From: Trichomonas vaginalis G3
Taxonomy: Eukaryota; Parabasalia; Trichomonadida; Trichomonadidae
DNA length: 64,000 bases
Reading direction: 5' to 3'
Assembly: GCF_026262505.1 (NCBI RefSeq)
Contig: NC_067206.1
Location: 18,621,319 to 18,685,318, forward strand
The position numbers and the translations under genes were made by a program. The notes beneath the pieces were generated by a model. It saw only the letters and a list, made by a program, of their open reading frames with translations. It was not told where the DNA came from and did not search any database. This document shows positions 52,658 to 61,649 of the stretch, in pieces (within the stretch, counting starts at the first letter, position 1; every line of letters begins with the position of its first letter).

Positions 52658-52894
52658 ATGGCGGCAGGATTCTTTAAAAAATTATGGGATGGAATTAAGA
52701 AAGCTGCAGGTTGGGTTTATAAAAAGGTTATTAAACCTGTTGCAAACTTTTTGGCACCAGTAGCGAAAACGGCAGGAACTATCATAGGTGGAGTATTAGG
52801 TACTAAAGCAGGTAATCCGGCGATGGGAGCACAAGCAGGTAACGCAATTGGTGGAATAGCTGAAGGAATACTTAATAAAATAGGAGGTAGATAG
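52658..52894 (+). CDS. Amphipathic/glycine-rich 78-aa protein (possible membrane-active virion protein)
   Basis: MAAGFFKKLWDGIKKAAGWV starts a strongly amphipathic, basic helix of about 30 residues. A hydrophobic glycine-rich helix follows (AGTIIGGVLGTKAGNPAMGA). This resembles the layout of membrane-lytic peptides such as those on adenovirus protein VI, although I see no sequence homology. It lies directly upstream of the capsid gene. A related but decayed gene is inverted next to it at 52925-53141. It looks whole. Confidence 0.6.
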   Translation: MAAGFFKKLWDGIKKAAGWVYKKVIKPVANFLAPVAKTAGTIIGGVLGTKAGNPAMGAQAGNAIGGIAEGILNKIGGR

Positions 52895-52924
52895 TGGAAA
52901 AATAAATATATTTTAAAATTATTT

Positions 52925-53141
52925 TTATCTTAGTATCGGTTGTAGTCTTTGATAAACTTTTTCTCCTTTATTTAAAATTTCTCTTATTGGGGCAGCTTTT
53001 GGTGTTATTGATTCAGCAACGTCACTAATTGCTTCTTTATTCTTAAATATCCAATTCGCTCCTTTCTTCATTGTTTCCCAAACTTTATGCGCTCCTCTTT
53101 TTACTTTATCCCACCAGTTTCTTAAAGAATCCTGCAGCCAT
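52925..53141 (-). pseudogene. Inverted paralogue of the amphipathic protein, broken
   Basis: The first residues, MAAGFFKKL, are identical to the neighbour at 52658-52894. The rest keeps the W- and K-rich amphipathic character (KGANWIFKNKEAISDVAES) but lacks the glycine-rich helix. The two genes point toward each other and end about 30 bp apart. It is broken about once. Confidence 0.55.
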
Positions 53142-53209
53142 AGTTGATTATTTCATTAAAATTAAAAATTCATTTTCATCTTTTAATTTTGATTTTTATT
53201 TAATAATAA

Positions 53210-54850
53210 ATGACGACTAACTATTTGGTGCCAAACACTAAACCAATTAATGGAAATGTGTTTCATTCATTCGAAAAGATAAATGAAATATTTGCAAAGA
53301 ATGACGGAAGAAGATATTATAGAGAACTTGAAAGTTCATGCTATGACTCTGATGCTCCATATTTTGATGATAAACAAACTCATTTAAGAATTACAAATCC
53401 GGCTCATGATGTGAACCAATTAGGTGACACATATATTAAACGCAAAGTTAAAGCAACTCTAGTTTCAAATAAAGCTTTCACATGTGATGCCGCTTTTAAA
53501 TGTATGCGTTTATTCGTTGGTTACAAATCATCAAATCAAAGCTTTAAACAATTAGAAGTAGAAACCGAAAGAGGTGATGCCGGTTATCTTCAGATGGATT
53601 GCGCCCGTGAATCTTTCGCATTTGCAACATATAAACCAAAATCAGAAAGGAAAGTTAAAAAGTTTGTTCATTCGTTATATAATAATGTTCAAAAATATGA
53701 TAACTCAGTATGTGGTAAATATATTGACCCTTCAGAAGTTTTCAAGAAAGCAAATGAAGAAGTTGATATCACTTTTGATATGATTATTCCGGTAAATGAT
53801 TTGTTAGCATTTCAGGCGTTCGATGATTATCCTAAATCATTTGGTGAAATCATTCTTAAATATTATGTTTTCAGGGATACTTTAGTATTTTGTCAGGTTG
53901 ACCCGTTAAGAGTTGCTGATTTACAAAATTACGTTTATGAAAAGATAACTGATGAAAATTATGAAAAGATTATGAATCATGTTTATAAATATGATCGCAA
54001 ATTCCAACAAATCGGACTTCCTGCCAAATTAATTACAAGCTTAGCCGCTACATCTGCTGACGCAACAGTTGATGACGTTATTATTTCATGCACAAAGATG
54101 GAAGTTTTAGAGGATAAATGCATTACACCAGGATACGGTTTAATTGAAGAATCAGTTAAAGCAATACCACGTTTATTCAGTAAGGAAGATCCATTCATGA
54201 TTCCAGCTCAACATATTGACGTTCGTTCACTAAATGGAGGTTGCATCACTCCTGAAGGTATCAGTTCAGATTTCTCATACGCTCTTCATAATGTTACAGA
54301 TGTTGTGTTAGCATTTCCGAAGAATGCAATGCAAAGAACGGTTTTAGAAAATCCAATGCTTCGAGGTCTTCAGGTCACTATAGATTCCAGAAACTTCCCC
54401 GATCAAGCGATGACCACAGTGGGCGACATATTCTTTACACGTATGCTTCAAGCTTCTGATTTAGATGGAGTGAATGAATGCACGGAAGAATACGAGGACT
54501 CATTAACTAGACCACTGAATGATGATAATGGCGTGCCATTAGCTAGAACATGGAAAGACCAAACTTCATTCTTATGCACTATTCCAGTTCAACGTGATGG
54601 AGCGGGTATATTCTTTGATGGATTAGAAACTTTCAACTCACAAGTTACAGTACAAGTGAAAGCTTATCCAATCATTCAGGGTGTAAATGACACTTACTGT
54701 TCAAAGGTGACAAATCCTCCTCAGGTTTGGTTTACTAGGACTACGTATTGGACATGGACACCGGATGAAGGTTTGAAATATCATCCAACAGGTACACCAC
54801 CACAGTATAGAAGTTCATATGATGAAATATTGATGAATAGAAATGTATAA
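53210..54850 (+). CDS. Double-jelly-roll major capsid protein of element C
   Basis: 546 residues, uninterrupted, beginning MTTNYLVPNTKPINGNVFHS. The beta-rich layout and central ITFDMIIPVNDLLAFQAFDD, which parallels KLRVPLSSFLIFRFLRY of element B, support assignment to the Polinton capsid family, though overall similarity to A and B is low. A late-type box TTTTTATTTAATAATAA precedes the ATG, and the packaging ATPase follows, a typical virion-module order. It looks whole. Confidence 0.72.
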   Translation: MTTNYLVPNTKPINGNVFHSFEKINEIFAKNDGRRYYRELESSCYDSDAPYFDDKQTHLRITNPAHDVNQLGDTYIKRKVKATLVSNKAFTCDAAFKCMRLFVGYKSSNQSFKQLEVETERGDAGYLQMDCARESFAFATYKPKSERKVKKFVHSLYNNVQKYDNSVCGKYIDPSEVFKKANEEVDITFDMIIPVNDLLAFQAFDDYPKSFGEIILKYYVFRDTLVFCQVDPLRVADLQNYVYEKITDENYEKIMNHVYKYDRKFQQIGLPAKLITSLAATSADATVDDVIISCTKMEVLEDKCITPGYGLIEESVKAIPRLFSKEDPFMIPAQHIDVRSLNGGCITPEGISSDFSYALHNVTDVVLAFPKNAMQRTVLENPMLRGLQVTIDSRNFPDQAMTTVGDIFFTRMLQASDLDGVNECTEEYEDSLTRPLNDDNGVPLARTWKDQTSFLCTIPVQRDGAGIFFDGLETFNSQVTVQVKAYPIIQGVNDTYCSKVTNPPQVWFTRTTYWTWTPDEGLKYHPTGTPPQYRSSYDEILMNRNV

Positions 54851-54874
54851 AATTATAAATTTATTTTTGATTAA

Positions 54875-55688
54875 ATGGATTTAAATTCTGAAGAATTAGC
54901 GGGAGTATATAATACATACGTAGATGATATGATTAATGAAGCATTGAGTGATAATAGAAATGCTCTATCTAAGGAAAAATTAATGAAAATTCCATATTCT
55001 GAATGTTACTTAAATTCAATCACTGCAGCAATTGGTAAACAAATAAAGGTAAAACATTAACGATATTAAAACAAATTATCATTATTGCTAACACTTCCCC
55101 CATTCACATGTGTTAATTTATATCAACCGTTCAGGTTCACCTTCAGATGATACATTTGAATCTTTAAAGCATTTAATCAAAATTCCAATTATTTATTTAT
55201 CACAAGAAGAAGCAGAAGATTATTTAAAAAACTTTTTAATGTATAAAGAATTATATAATACAATCAAGAAGCAAGGATTAGAGGATAAAATTATTGATAA
55301 ACAACGGGATGAATTATTTGAAACACTTTCTATTTCAAATTTTGATAGAGAATTTTTGCATTCACTCATTTTTCTAGATGATGCGGTGAAATCAAAACTA
55401 ATAACAAATGAGAAATCATATTTTAATCAGTTATTAACTCAATGTCGACACATTCAGTGTTCATTCTTCATGGCTGTTCAATACTTCAAAGCATTAAGCA
55501 CAAACATTAAATCAAACCTGTCCACCCTTTTCATTTTCAGTGGTTTTAGTCGTCAACAGTTGAACGTTATGCTTTATCAAGTGAATTTACCAATGAGCAT
55601 TAATGAACTTTACACACAATATCAACAATTAGGTGAACATGGAAAAATAATAGTTGATTTAAATAAAGGAAGTGTTAAATTTGATTAA
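54875..55688 (+). pseudogene. Packaging ATPase of element C, broken
   Basis: An A32/FtsK-like ATPase. The Walker B strand is SLIFLDDAV near 55370. It is followed by LLTQCRHIQCSFFMAVQYFK, which matches the arginine/histidine helix after Walker B in this family, and by LFIFSGFSRQQLN. It lies directly after the capsid gene with a late-type box (TTTATTTTTGATTAA) before the ATG. It is broken about once. Confidence 0.75.
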
Positions 55689-55728
55689 CTTTGTATAATT
55701 AATTTTTATTTTTTATTTATAATTAAAC

Positions 55729-56628
55729 ATGACAGAAATTGCAAATCTTCTACAGGTTCCATTAAAACAAGGAACAAACAAAAAGGGTGCATATAATAGA
55801 ACTATGAAAGTTCCCGATGGAATGAAAGAATTAGTTCATATTGTTGCTGGTCTTCAAAAAGATGTTAAACAAATGAGAAATGTTTTAACATTACCAGAAG
55901 CTCAAGCATATGCCAAACGTCATGGTCCAAATTGGGAAGCACACGAAGCAGACATTACAGGTCCAAATGGAAAACCTGATGGTATAAATGAGGTTTTCGT
56001 TACTGATGGTCAAGGAAATATTAAAGTCATAAATGGGTATAAATTAACAATGACGGATTATCCTAAACGTAAAGCATATAATGAACGTTATCCTATGCAA
56101 TTTGATGAAAATGGAAAAGCTGTTAAACAATACATTGGAAAAGGTGAAAATGGTCCAATTAATTCATACCGTCATAATCCATATTCTTATTTCAATGAAG
56201 AATTAAATGCTATTGAAGAGGGACCGGATGGATTACCACGATATTCTAACCAGTTTGATGGTCAATATGCAAATTTGAGACCTGAAATTCCAGCTAAGAA
56301 ATTCTTTAAAGTTGCTTTATTCGATCCAGTGTTCAATGAACAGAAAGAAGCAATGAAAGCAGAATTTAAACCAATTCAAGTGGCAAGAATTTCTTCATCT
56401 TCACTTTCAGAAGCGTTCAAGGAATTGATAAAGAAACCACTTTATTCTCAACAAGGTTATAACTTTGATTTAATTAAAGAAAGTGATAGACGTAAATTAG
56501 AAAAATCAGATGGTTTTAAGAATGCATGTAATGAAATGATTAAAGATATTGTAAATGATAAAATAAGACTTGAAGAAACTCAAATCATTATCAATAACAT
56601 AATTGGTGCAGTTACAAAGAAAGTATAA
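55729..56628 (+). CDS. Unknown 299-aa protein of the virion module
   Basis: A whole-looking frame starting [20 protein letters not shown]. The N-terminal region is basic. The middle is rich in G, N, P and Y ([20 protein letters not shown], then [14 protein letters not shown]), and the C-terminus is helical. There is no membrane segment or known motif. Its place between ATPase and the CCG-motif gene suggests a virion or assembly protein. The late-type box TTTTTATTTTTTATTTATAA lies upstream. No clear equivalent was noticed in A or B. Confidence 0.6.
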   Translation: MTEIANLLQVPLKQGTNKKGAYNRTMKVPDGMKELVHIVAGLQKDVKQMRNVLTLPEAQAYAKRHGPNWEAHEADITGPNGKPDGINEVFVTDGQGNIKVINGYKLTMTDYPKRKAYNERYPMQFDENGKAVKQYIGKGENGPINSYRHNPYSYFNEELNAIEEGPDGLPRYSNQFDGQYANLRPEIPAKKFFKVALFDPVFNEQKEAMKAEFKPIQVARISSSSLSEAFKELIKKPLYSQQGYNFDLIKESDRRKLEKSDGFKNACNEMIKDIVNDKIRLEETQIIINNIIGAVTKKV

Positions 56629-56710
56629 GCAAACAAGGATGAACCTTGGGATATTACCGTAACAACTAAATAAAACTTTAAATATATTTTTCTTTTTTAT
56701 TCGATTATAA

Positions 56711-57412
56711 ATGAGAAGACGTTTCACTAGTCAAAAGAACACTAACGCAAAAGCAGAGATTACGGTTGGTTATAACGTAAATGATGATAAATCACGAATT
56801 ATTCAAAATGTTAAAGTTAATGTTAGCCCTGAATTAACAAGGTCAGCAACTCAACCAAATTTATTAACTCGTGACTTACCGAAGAATGAGGAGAATGAAG
56901 AAAACCATGAGAATGGAGACCCAATCATTTTATCTGAACCCGGTAAAGAACCCGTTGAAATCCCCACATATCCAACATACCCCCCACCTCTTTCATCAAA
57001 CATCGAGAACCCAGGAATATACGATTCCAGTCGCAATGCGCCATATAAAATAGACATTAATTCTGAATTAATGAAAATTTACCGTGATATAATAACTGAT
57101 AATTATGATTCAATAATAAATTTAATTGATCAATCCGGTTTAATTATTTTACCTTATGAATCATTAATTCACATTATCGCCATTCTTTGTGATGTTCAAG
57201 ATTCAGACGTGAAGATTCAATTTTTCATAGATGATGAGGTTTCATGCTGCGGAACAGTTGCAAAAATAAATCCTATAAAGGATATTAGCACAATTAAGAT
57301 ATCAAAGAACGGAACAACAACTGAACTTCATTTAACATATAATGATATTTATAATAAAATAGTTGATGAATATAAAATATCACTTGAAAAATTCTTTGTT
57401 AAGGCTATTTAA
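56711..57412 (+). CDS. CCG-motif conserved protein of element C
   Basis: 233 residues, whole. The basic N-terminus (MRRRFTSQKN) leads into an acidic, proline-rich linker (PTYPTYPPPLSS). The C-terminal domain has DDEVSCCGTVAKINPIKD and ends SLEKFFVKAI. It is the only uninterrupted member of the family also present in A (2834-3475) and B (45255-45836). Its stop overlaps the stop of the convergent gene at 57409 through TTAA, as in element A. The function is unknown; it is constant within the virion module. Confidence 0.68.
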   Translation: MRRRFTSQKNTNAKAEITVGYNVNDDKSRIIQNVKVNVSPELTRSATQPNLLTRDLPKNEENEENHENGDPIILSEPGKEPVEIPTYPTYPPPLSSNIENPGIYDSSRNAPYKIDINSELMKIYRDIITDNYDSIINLIDQSGLIILPYESLIHIIAILCDVQDSDVKIQFFIDDEVSCCGTVAKINPIKDISTIKISKNGTTTELHLTYNDIYNKIVDEYKISLEKFFVKAI

Positions 57413-57888
57413 TATTCAAGCATTAACATTATTGAATAATAATCCTTTGAATCATAATCAATAATAATTGACCTTTCACCAGTTTCTATCGTTTGTTTTA
57501 TTTCTTTTTGTTCCCCACTATCTGGATCGGTCATTGTAATTGTTTTTGTTATAGTATCAGCTTTATCTTTAACTTCAATCTTTTTTCCATCAGGATATTT
57601 AAACCAAAATTCCAAAAATTCGATATTGTCAATCTGTTCATATTTTAATCTATCAATTGCATTTTTAATACCATCTGAAAATCTTATGAAATGGTCATTA
57701 TATGGGTTTGATTGAACTAAATTTGAATGAAGTGAAATATAACCCGATGATGAATATGACATTGACTCATATTTTCTGAAAACACTGAAATTTATAACAT
57801 GAATGAATTTCTTATTCGTTGAATTTATGAATTCTTGAGGTAATCTTATTCTAGTTTTATTTATCACTGGAAAATAACGCTTTACCAT
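57409..57888 (-). CDS. Unknown 159-aa beta-rich protein
   Basis: The start is set at the ATG at 57888 (MVKRYFPVINKTRIRLPQEF), because the upstream extension would run into the divergent gene. Alternating strands, WFKYPDGKKIEV in the middle and a hydrophobic YYSIMLMLEY end. It is convergent with the CCG-motif gene (stop overlap of four bases) and divergent from the penton-like gene with 19 bp between starts. It is loosely comparable to the 285-aa protein of element A (17342-18199). A minor virion protein is possible. Confidence 0.55.
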   Translation of the reverse strand: MVKRYFPVINKTRIRLPQEFINSTNKKFIHVINFSVFRKYESMSYSSSGYISLHSNLVQSNPYNDHFIRFSDGIKNAIDRLKYEQIDNIEFLEFWFKYPDGKKIEVKDKADTITKTITMTDPDSGEQKEIKQTIETGERSIIIDYDSKDYYSIMLMLEY

Positions 57889-57907
57889 ATTTTTAATCGT
57901 AATAAAA
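57889..57907. promoter_or_regulatory. 19-bp bidirectional promoter
   Basis: ATTTTTAATCGTAATAAAA fills the space between two divergent ATGs. T-rich boxes are readable both ways. Confidence 0.5.
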
Positions 57908-58552
57908 ATGTCAATTATCAATATTATTTCGAATAATAGTTGTGAATTAAATTTAACAGTTAGTGGAATTTATAATGTTACTCTCGTTTCTGTGAGTGGT
58001 AAATTTAATCCCATTCTTTTAGACCCTTCAGATTATATATCATTTATTAAAGATGACCTTGAAAAAACGTATGATATGTATATAAATAATGTGATAACGA
58101 AATGGGATATTAACACAATTTTAAGTTATTTAAATGAATCATTTATCGTTTGGTATGAAGAAAATTTTAAATCAAAACCTGATAAACTTTTTGAACTTGA
58201 TGAAATAAATAACCTTATTAAATTCCCGCTGAAAATTAAATTTTGTACTCCTCATCTTCGTTCAATGTTGGGGATATTAAATTTTGAAAAAGATGTTGGG
58301 GATGTTTTGTATTCTGACACTGGTTCCAATTTCATTTTAATCAAATGTGATAAAGTTAATACCCCAATGAGATTTTCACATCAAACATTAGACCCTAACT
58401 CTTACCCATCAATACAAAACATTTTATCCATCAACTTAAACACATTTTCTTTATCATATCCGTTTCAATTATCTGGGAATTCATTTATTCTTCATTCAAA
58501 AGATTTATCAAATATTAAATTTAGAATAACTGACCTATTGATTGTGATTTAG
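57908..58552 (+). CDS. Penton-like (minor capsid) candidate of element C
   Basis: 214 residues, whole, beta-rich. It opens MSIINIISNNSCELNLTVSG and ends LSNIKFRITDLLIVI, comparable to LKDMQFRLVDFQG at the end of the element A protein (3723-4436). It lies immediately before the fibre gene, the same neighbour as in element A, though here in the same orientation. Assignment as the vertex protein that anchors the fibre is by pattern and context. Confidence 0.5.
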   Translation: MSIINIISNNSCELNLTVSGIYNVTLVSVSGKFNPILLDPSDYISFIKDDLEKTYDMYINNVITKWDINTILSYLNESFIVWYEENFKSKPDKLFELDEINNLIKFPLKIKFCTPHLRSMLGILNFEKDVGDVLYSDTGSNFILIKCDKVNTPMRFSHQTLDPNSYPSIQNILSINLNTFSLSYPFQLSGNSFILHSKDLSNIKFRITDLLIVI

Positions 58553-58641
58553 AATTTATGAATGAAATATTATGGCAATTTCAAATAGAAAAAATAGCTG
58601 ATGAGATAACAGATTAAATATTTATTTTTAAATCATAATAA

Positions 58642-60603
58642 ATGATTAAACAACAGCAACCACAGCAACTTAAGGCACAGACCATTACTTACGCCACATA
58701 TGCATATAATTCAAAGACGGCAGAACAAACGCAAAGGTTGAAATATGGAGATTTGGAGATAGTATTGAAAAATGACCATTTTGAATTCGTTTGCAAGGGT
58801 GGTGCAGTGATATCAAATATAAAAGAAATTTTATTTATGAATTCAAAAATTAAAGGAATAACGGATGATATAACATCAATTCCACCAGAAGAACAAAGAT
58901 ATTACGCATTAAATGCATTTCCTAAAGTTTTGAAGATTGGAAGATTTAATTTAAATGAGGAATTCATAGAAGGTTTCCTAAATGACATAATGAAGAAAGC
59001 AGATAAGGAATATGTGGATAGTGAGTTAATGAAGAAGGCAGATAAGGAATATGTGGATAGTGAGTTAATGAAGAAAGCAGATAAGGAATATGTGGATAGT
59101 GAGTTAATGAAGAAAGCAGATAAGGAATATGTGGATAGTGAGTTAATGAAGAAAGCAGATAAGGAATATGTGGATAGTGAGTTAATGAAGAAGGCAGATA
59201 AGGAATATGTGGATAGTGAGTTAATGAAGAAGGCAGATAAGGGACTTGTGGCTAGTGCATTAATGAAGAAAGCAGATAAGGAATATGTGGATAGTGAGTT
59301 AATGAAGAAGGCAGATAAGGAATATGTGGATAGTGAGTTAATGAAGAAAGCAGATAAGGGACTTGTGGATAGTGAGTTAATGAAGAAAGCAGATAAGGAA
59401 TATGTTAATGAAAAAGATAATGAAATTATCGAAAGGGTTGAATGGTACCATGAACGGACATCGAAGATTTTAAAAACTAAAGCTGATACAGGATGGGTTT
59501 CAGAATGTTTAGACCTTAAAGCAGATAAAACTTATGTTAACGATGAGTTAGAGAAGAAAGCAAATAAAGAATATGTGAATGAAATATACCAAAGTTTGAT
59601 AGGAACAACTAAAAATATTGAAACTATTGCTGGTGACTTTTCCGTCTATGAAGAAAATAAATATTTTAGAGGGCAATTGGTACATTCCTTAAAAAATGGT
59701 ATACGGTATAAACTCATTCCGAAAAATAACAATGAAATGTATGTAGGCTATATAAAGAATAATGGTACACAAGTTAAAGTTCCATTAGACAACAACTGTT
59801 ACTTAAACTTATATGGAGACGAACAAAAGAAATATTTAAGAGTTTATGAAATGACGGATATGACATTGTCTAACGTAGCTCCAGCACCGTATTATTTCGA
59901 CTCTGGAGATGATGTCAGAACGCCGCATGTAGATGAACAAAAGCAAACATTATATTTAGATTATTATAGATATAAAAGATATAATGCAATAGAAAAAACG
60001 AGAATAGTATATTATTATATAGATGACAAAAATAAATATTATAGTCAAGATTTTACATACCCTGAAAACATAAGATTATATTATAAAAAATATTCTGACA
60101 CAAACCAGAAGAAACCCGAAATAGTTACACTATATTTTAAGTTCAAAAGAGACAATCCTATATTATCTCATATGTTTGATTTAATGAACCCAGTAGGTTC
60201 TATTTATACATCTATGGATGTGAGAGGTCCTCAAGCAATGTTTGGTGTTGGTGCATGGGAACAAATAGTCGACAGGTTTTTGTATTGTGCAAACTCTTCA
60301 AAGGAAACAGGGGAAGTAAAACGATTACAGGTGAAAATTTACCTGCACACAGTCACTACATAGATTTAAGTACATCTCAAGCGGGTTGGCATAAGCATAG
60401 ATATTGGGATTGGTCAGGAATGACAAAAGGTAAAGGATATGATGTTAAAGACAACGTTAAGTTTGCCATAAATTGTTACTGGAGTGACACTCAGGAGAAG
60501 GAAACCATACACATCGCGTTTCAGGATATACACAAACAACGGGACAAAGTAAAGATTACATGCCACCATTTATGACTGTATTCGCATGGTATAGAGTTCA
60601 ATG
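58642..60603 (+). pseudogene. Repeat-rich tail-fibre-like protein of element C, broken
   Basis: The N-terminal domain (TITYATYAYNSKTAEQTQRL) matches the start of the element A fibre. Eleven 13-residue MKKADKEYVDSEL repeats follow, then a spacer domain, and a gp10-like tip beginning NPVGSIYTSMDVRGPQ with GVGAWEQIVDRFLYCANSS. Unlike A there is no collagen segment; the KADK repeat is expanded instead. Inferred role: trimeric receptor-binding fibre. It is broken with about two breaks, all in the distal tip region. Confidence 0.78.
58990..59418 (+). repeat. 39-bp coding minisatellite in the fibre gene
   Basis: Eleven in-frame units of 39 bp. Eight have EYVDSEL, two have GLV in place of EYV, and the last passes into EYVNEKD. 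Units differ mainly by A/G changes at silent sites. Strict 39-bp length keeps the frame, so copy number can change without destroying the protein. Confidence 0.92.
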
Positions 60604-60682
60604 AACGCTCAATGTTTGTGAAACAAACTTTAGGAGCTCCAAAAGAGCAAACAGCATAATTTAAATTTTTATTTTAGTATAA

Positions 60683-60817
60683 ATGAAGATTCTACCATAT
60701 GGTGTTATTGGAAGAGATAAAGATGGAAACCCAATATTTGATCCAAAGTTAAAATTAAAGTTACTGACAAGACAACAACTTGAAAAGTTGCTGAAACCAA
60801 AACAGAATGAAAAATGA
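60683..60817 (+). CDS. Small 44-aa protein
   Basis: MKILPYGVIGRDKDGNPIFD followed by a lysine/leucine-rich helix. A late-type box TTTTTATTTTAGTATAA lies directly before the ATG. It is short and unrecognised, but the promoter box and clean start support it as a real gene of element C. Confidence 0.45.
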   Translation: MKILPYGVIGRDKDGNPIFDPKLKLKLLTRQQLEKLLKPKQNEK

Positions 60818-60878
60818 GAAAATGAGAAAATGAGAAAGAAAAAAAAATTTAAATTATGCAATTTTATTTTTATCATAA

Positions 60879-61061
60879 ATGACCAAATTAATTAAGCCAA
60901 CTATTTCTAAATTAATGATACCAATGAAATCATTTCGTGGAGTACTTATCCCAGGTTCTTCACAATTAGCCAGGGTAAGTGTTGTGACTCAAGGTGGAAC
61001 ATTAGCGAATCCATTCAAATTATTAACTAAAGATGAACTTAATAAAATGATGATAAAATAA
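60879..61061 (+). CDS. Small 60-aa protein
   Basis: MTKLIKPTISKLMIPMKSFR, then a Gly/Ser/Val-rich middle and a lysine-rich end. The box TTTTATTTTTATCATAA precedes the ATG. The family is unknown. It lies last before the control region at 61080-61696. Confidence 0.45.
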   Translation: MTKLIKPTISKLMIPMKSFRGVLIPGSSQLARVSVVTQGGTLANPFKLLTKDELNKMMIK

Positions 61062-61099
61062 CTGATAACAAAATTTTATTTCACTGCTACCATAAAAAC

Positions 61100-61152
61100 A
61101 GGTGAAAAAACAGGTGAGATCTCACCTCTTCACCTAAAATATATTTTAGGTC
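61100..61152. repeat. Element C version of the iteron
   Basis: AGGTGA, then GGTGAGATCTCACC, then TTCACC, followed by TAAAATATATTTTA. Spacing and the trailing AT palindrome match the element B iteron (GTTAGA, GTTAGATCTAAC, TCTAAC, then ATAAAATATATTTTT), but every half-site has changed from GTTAGA to GGTGA. Confidence 0.75.
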
Positions 61153-61246
61153 AAAGCTTCCACGAGAGAAAAGATTCCTCATTCGCTAAGGATTCCAAAA
61201 ATGAAAAAATCATTGATTTCGGCTGAGAAAAAACAGCAAAACCCTT

Positions 61247-61320
61247 CTTCCACGGGAACAAAGAAATAAAGAAGAAATAAAGAAGAAATAAAGTAAATTT
61301 TTTATTTATTCCCGTGGAAG
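61247..61320. repeat. 12-bp inverted repeat around AAGAAATAAAG direct repeats
   Basis: Arms CTTCCACGGGAA (61247-61258) and TTCCCGTGGAAG (61309-61320) enclose several AAGAAATAA repeats. A partial third arm, GCTTCCACG, lies near 61158. Possible origin or regulatory structure. Confidence 0.7.
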
Positions 61321-61387
61321 ATAGAGCACTTTTATGACACTTTTTATTCACGACAAACAAGACAAACAAAGAAAATAAGAAAATACG

Positions 61388-61459
61388 GCGCTGTCGCGGT
61401 TCGAACCACAGACTCTGACCCCTCCATAACACCACCTTTGACCACTGTGCTACGTAGCC
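61388..61459 (-). tRNA. tRNA-like sequence, probably degenerate
   Basis: 72 nt on the minus strand. An A-box-like TAGCACAGTGG lies near its 5' end and a B-box GGTTCGAACC near its 3' end, at normal tRNA spacing. The ends pair only over GGC/GCC, and I could not find a proper anticodon stem, so the amino acid is not assigned. It could be a decayed tRNA, or Pol III control boxes for another small RNA. Confidence 0.35.
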
Positions 61460-61547
61460 TGTCGACATAAGATTTTATAAATTGCATATTTGACGTAAAT
61501 TTATTTCCCAGTTATTCAATAATTAATTATTTTTGAAGAACTGAAGG

Positions 61548-61604
61548 TGTCACTATGTCACTCAGTGTCACTCGGTTATTTAACTTCTCTGAAAAATTGT
61601 GACA
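61548..61604. promoter_or_regulatory. TGTCAC iterons upstream of the primase-helicase gene
   Basis: TGTCAC at 61548, 61556 and 61566, with an inverted GTGACA at 61599 and further TGACA-like words up to 61625. Candidate binding array for replication initiation or regulation. Confidence 0.5.
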
Positions 61605-61649
61605 ACATGACATTTTGACAACAGTCATGGAAATTTGATGCAGCCCAAA

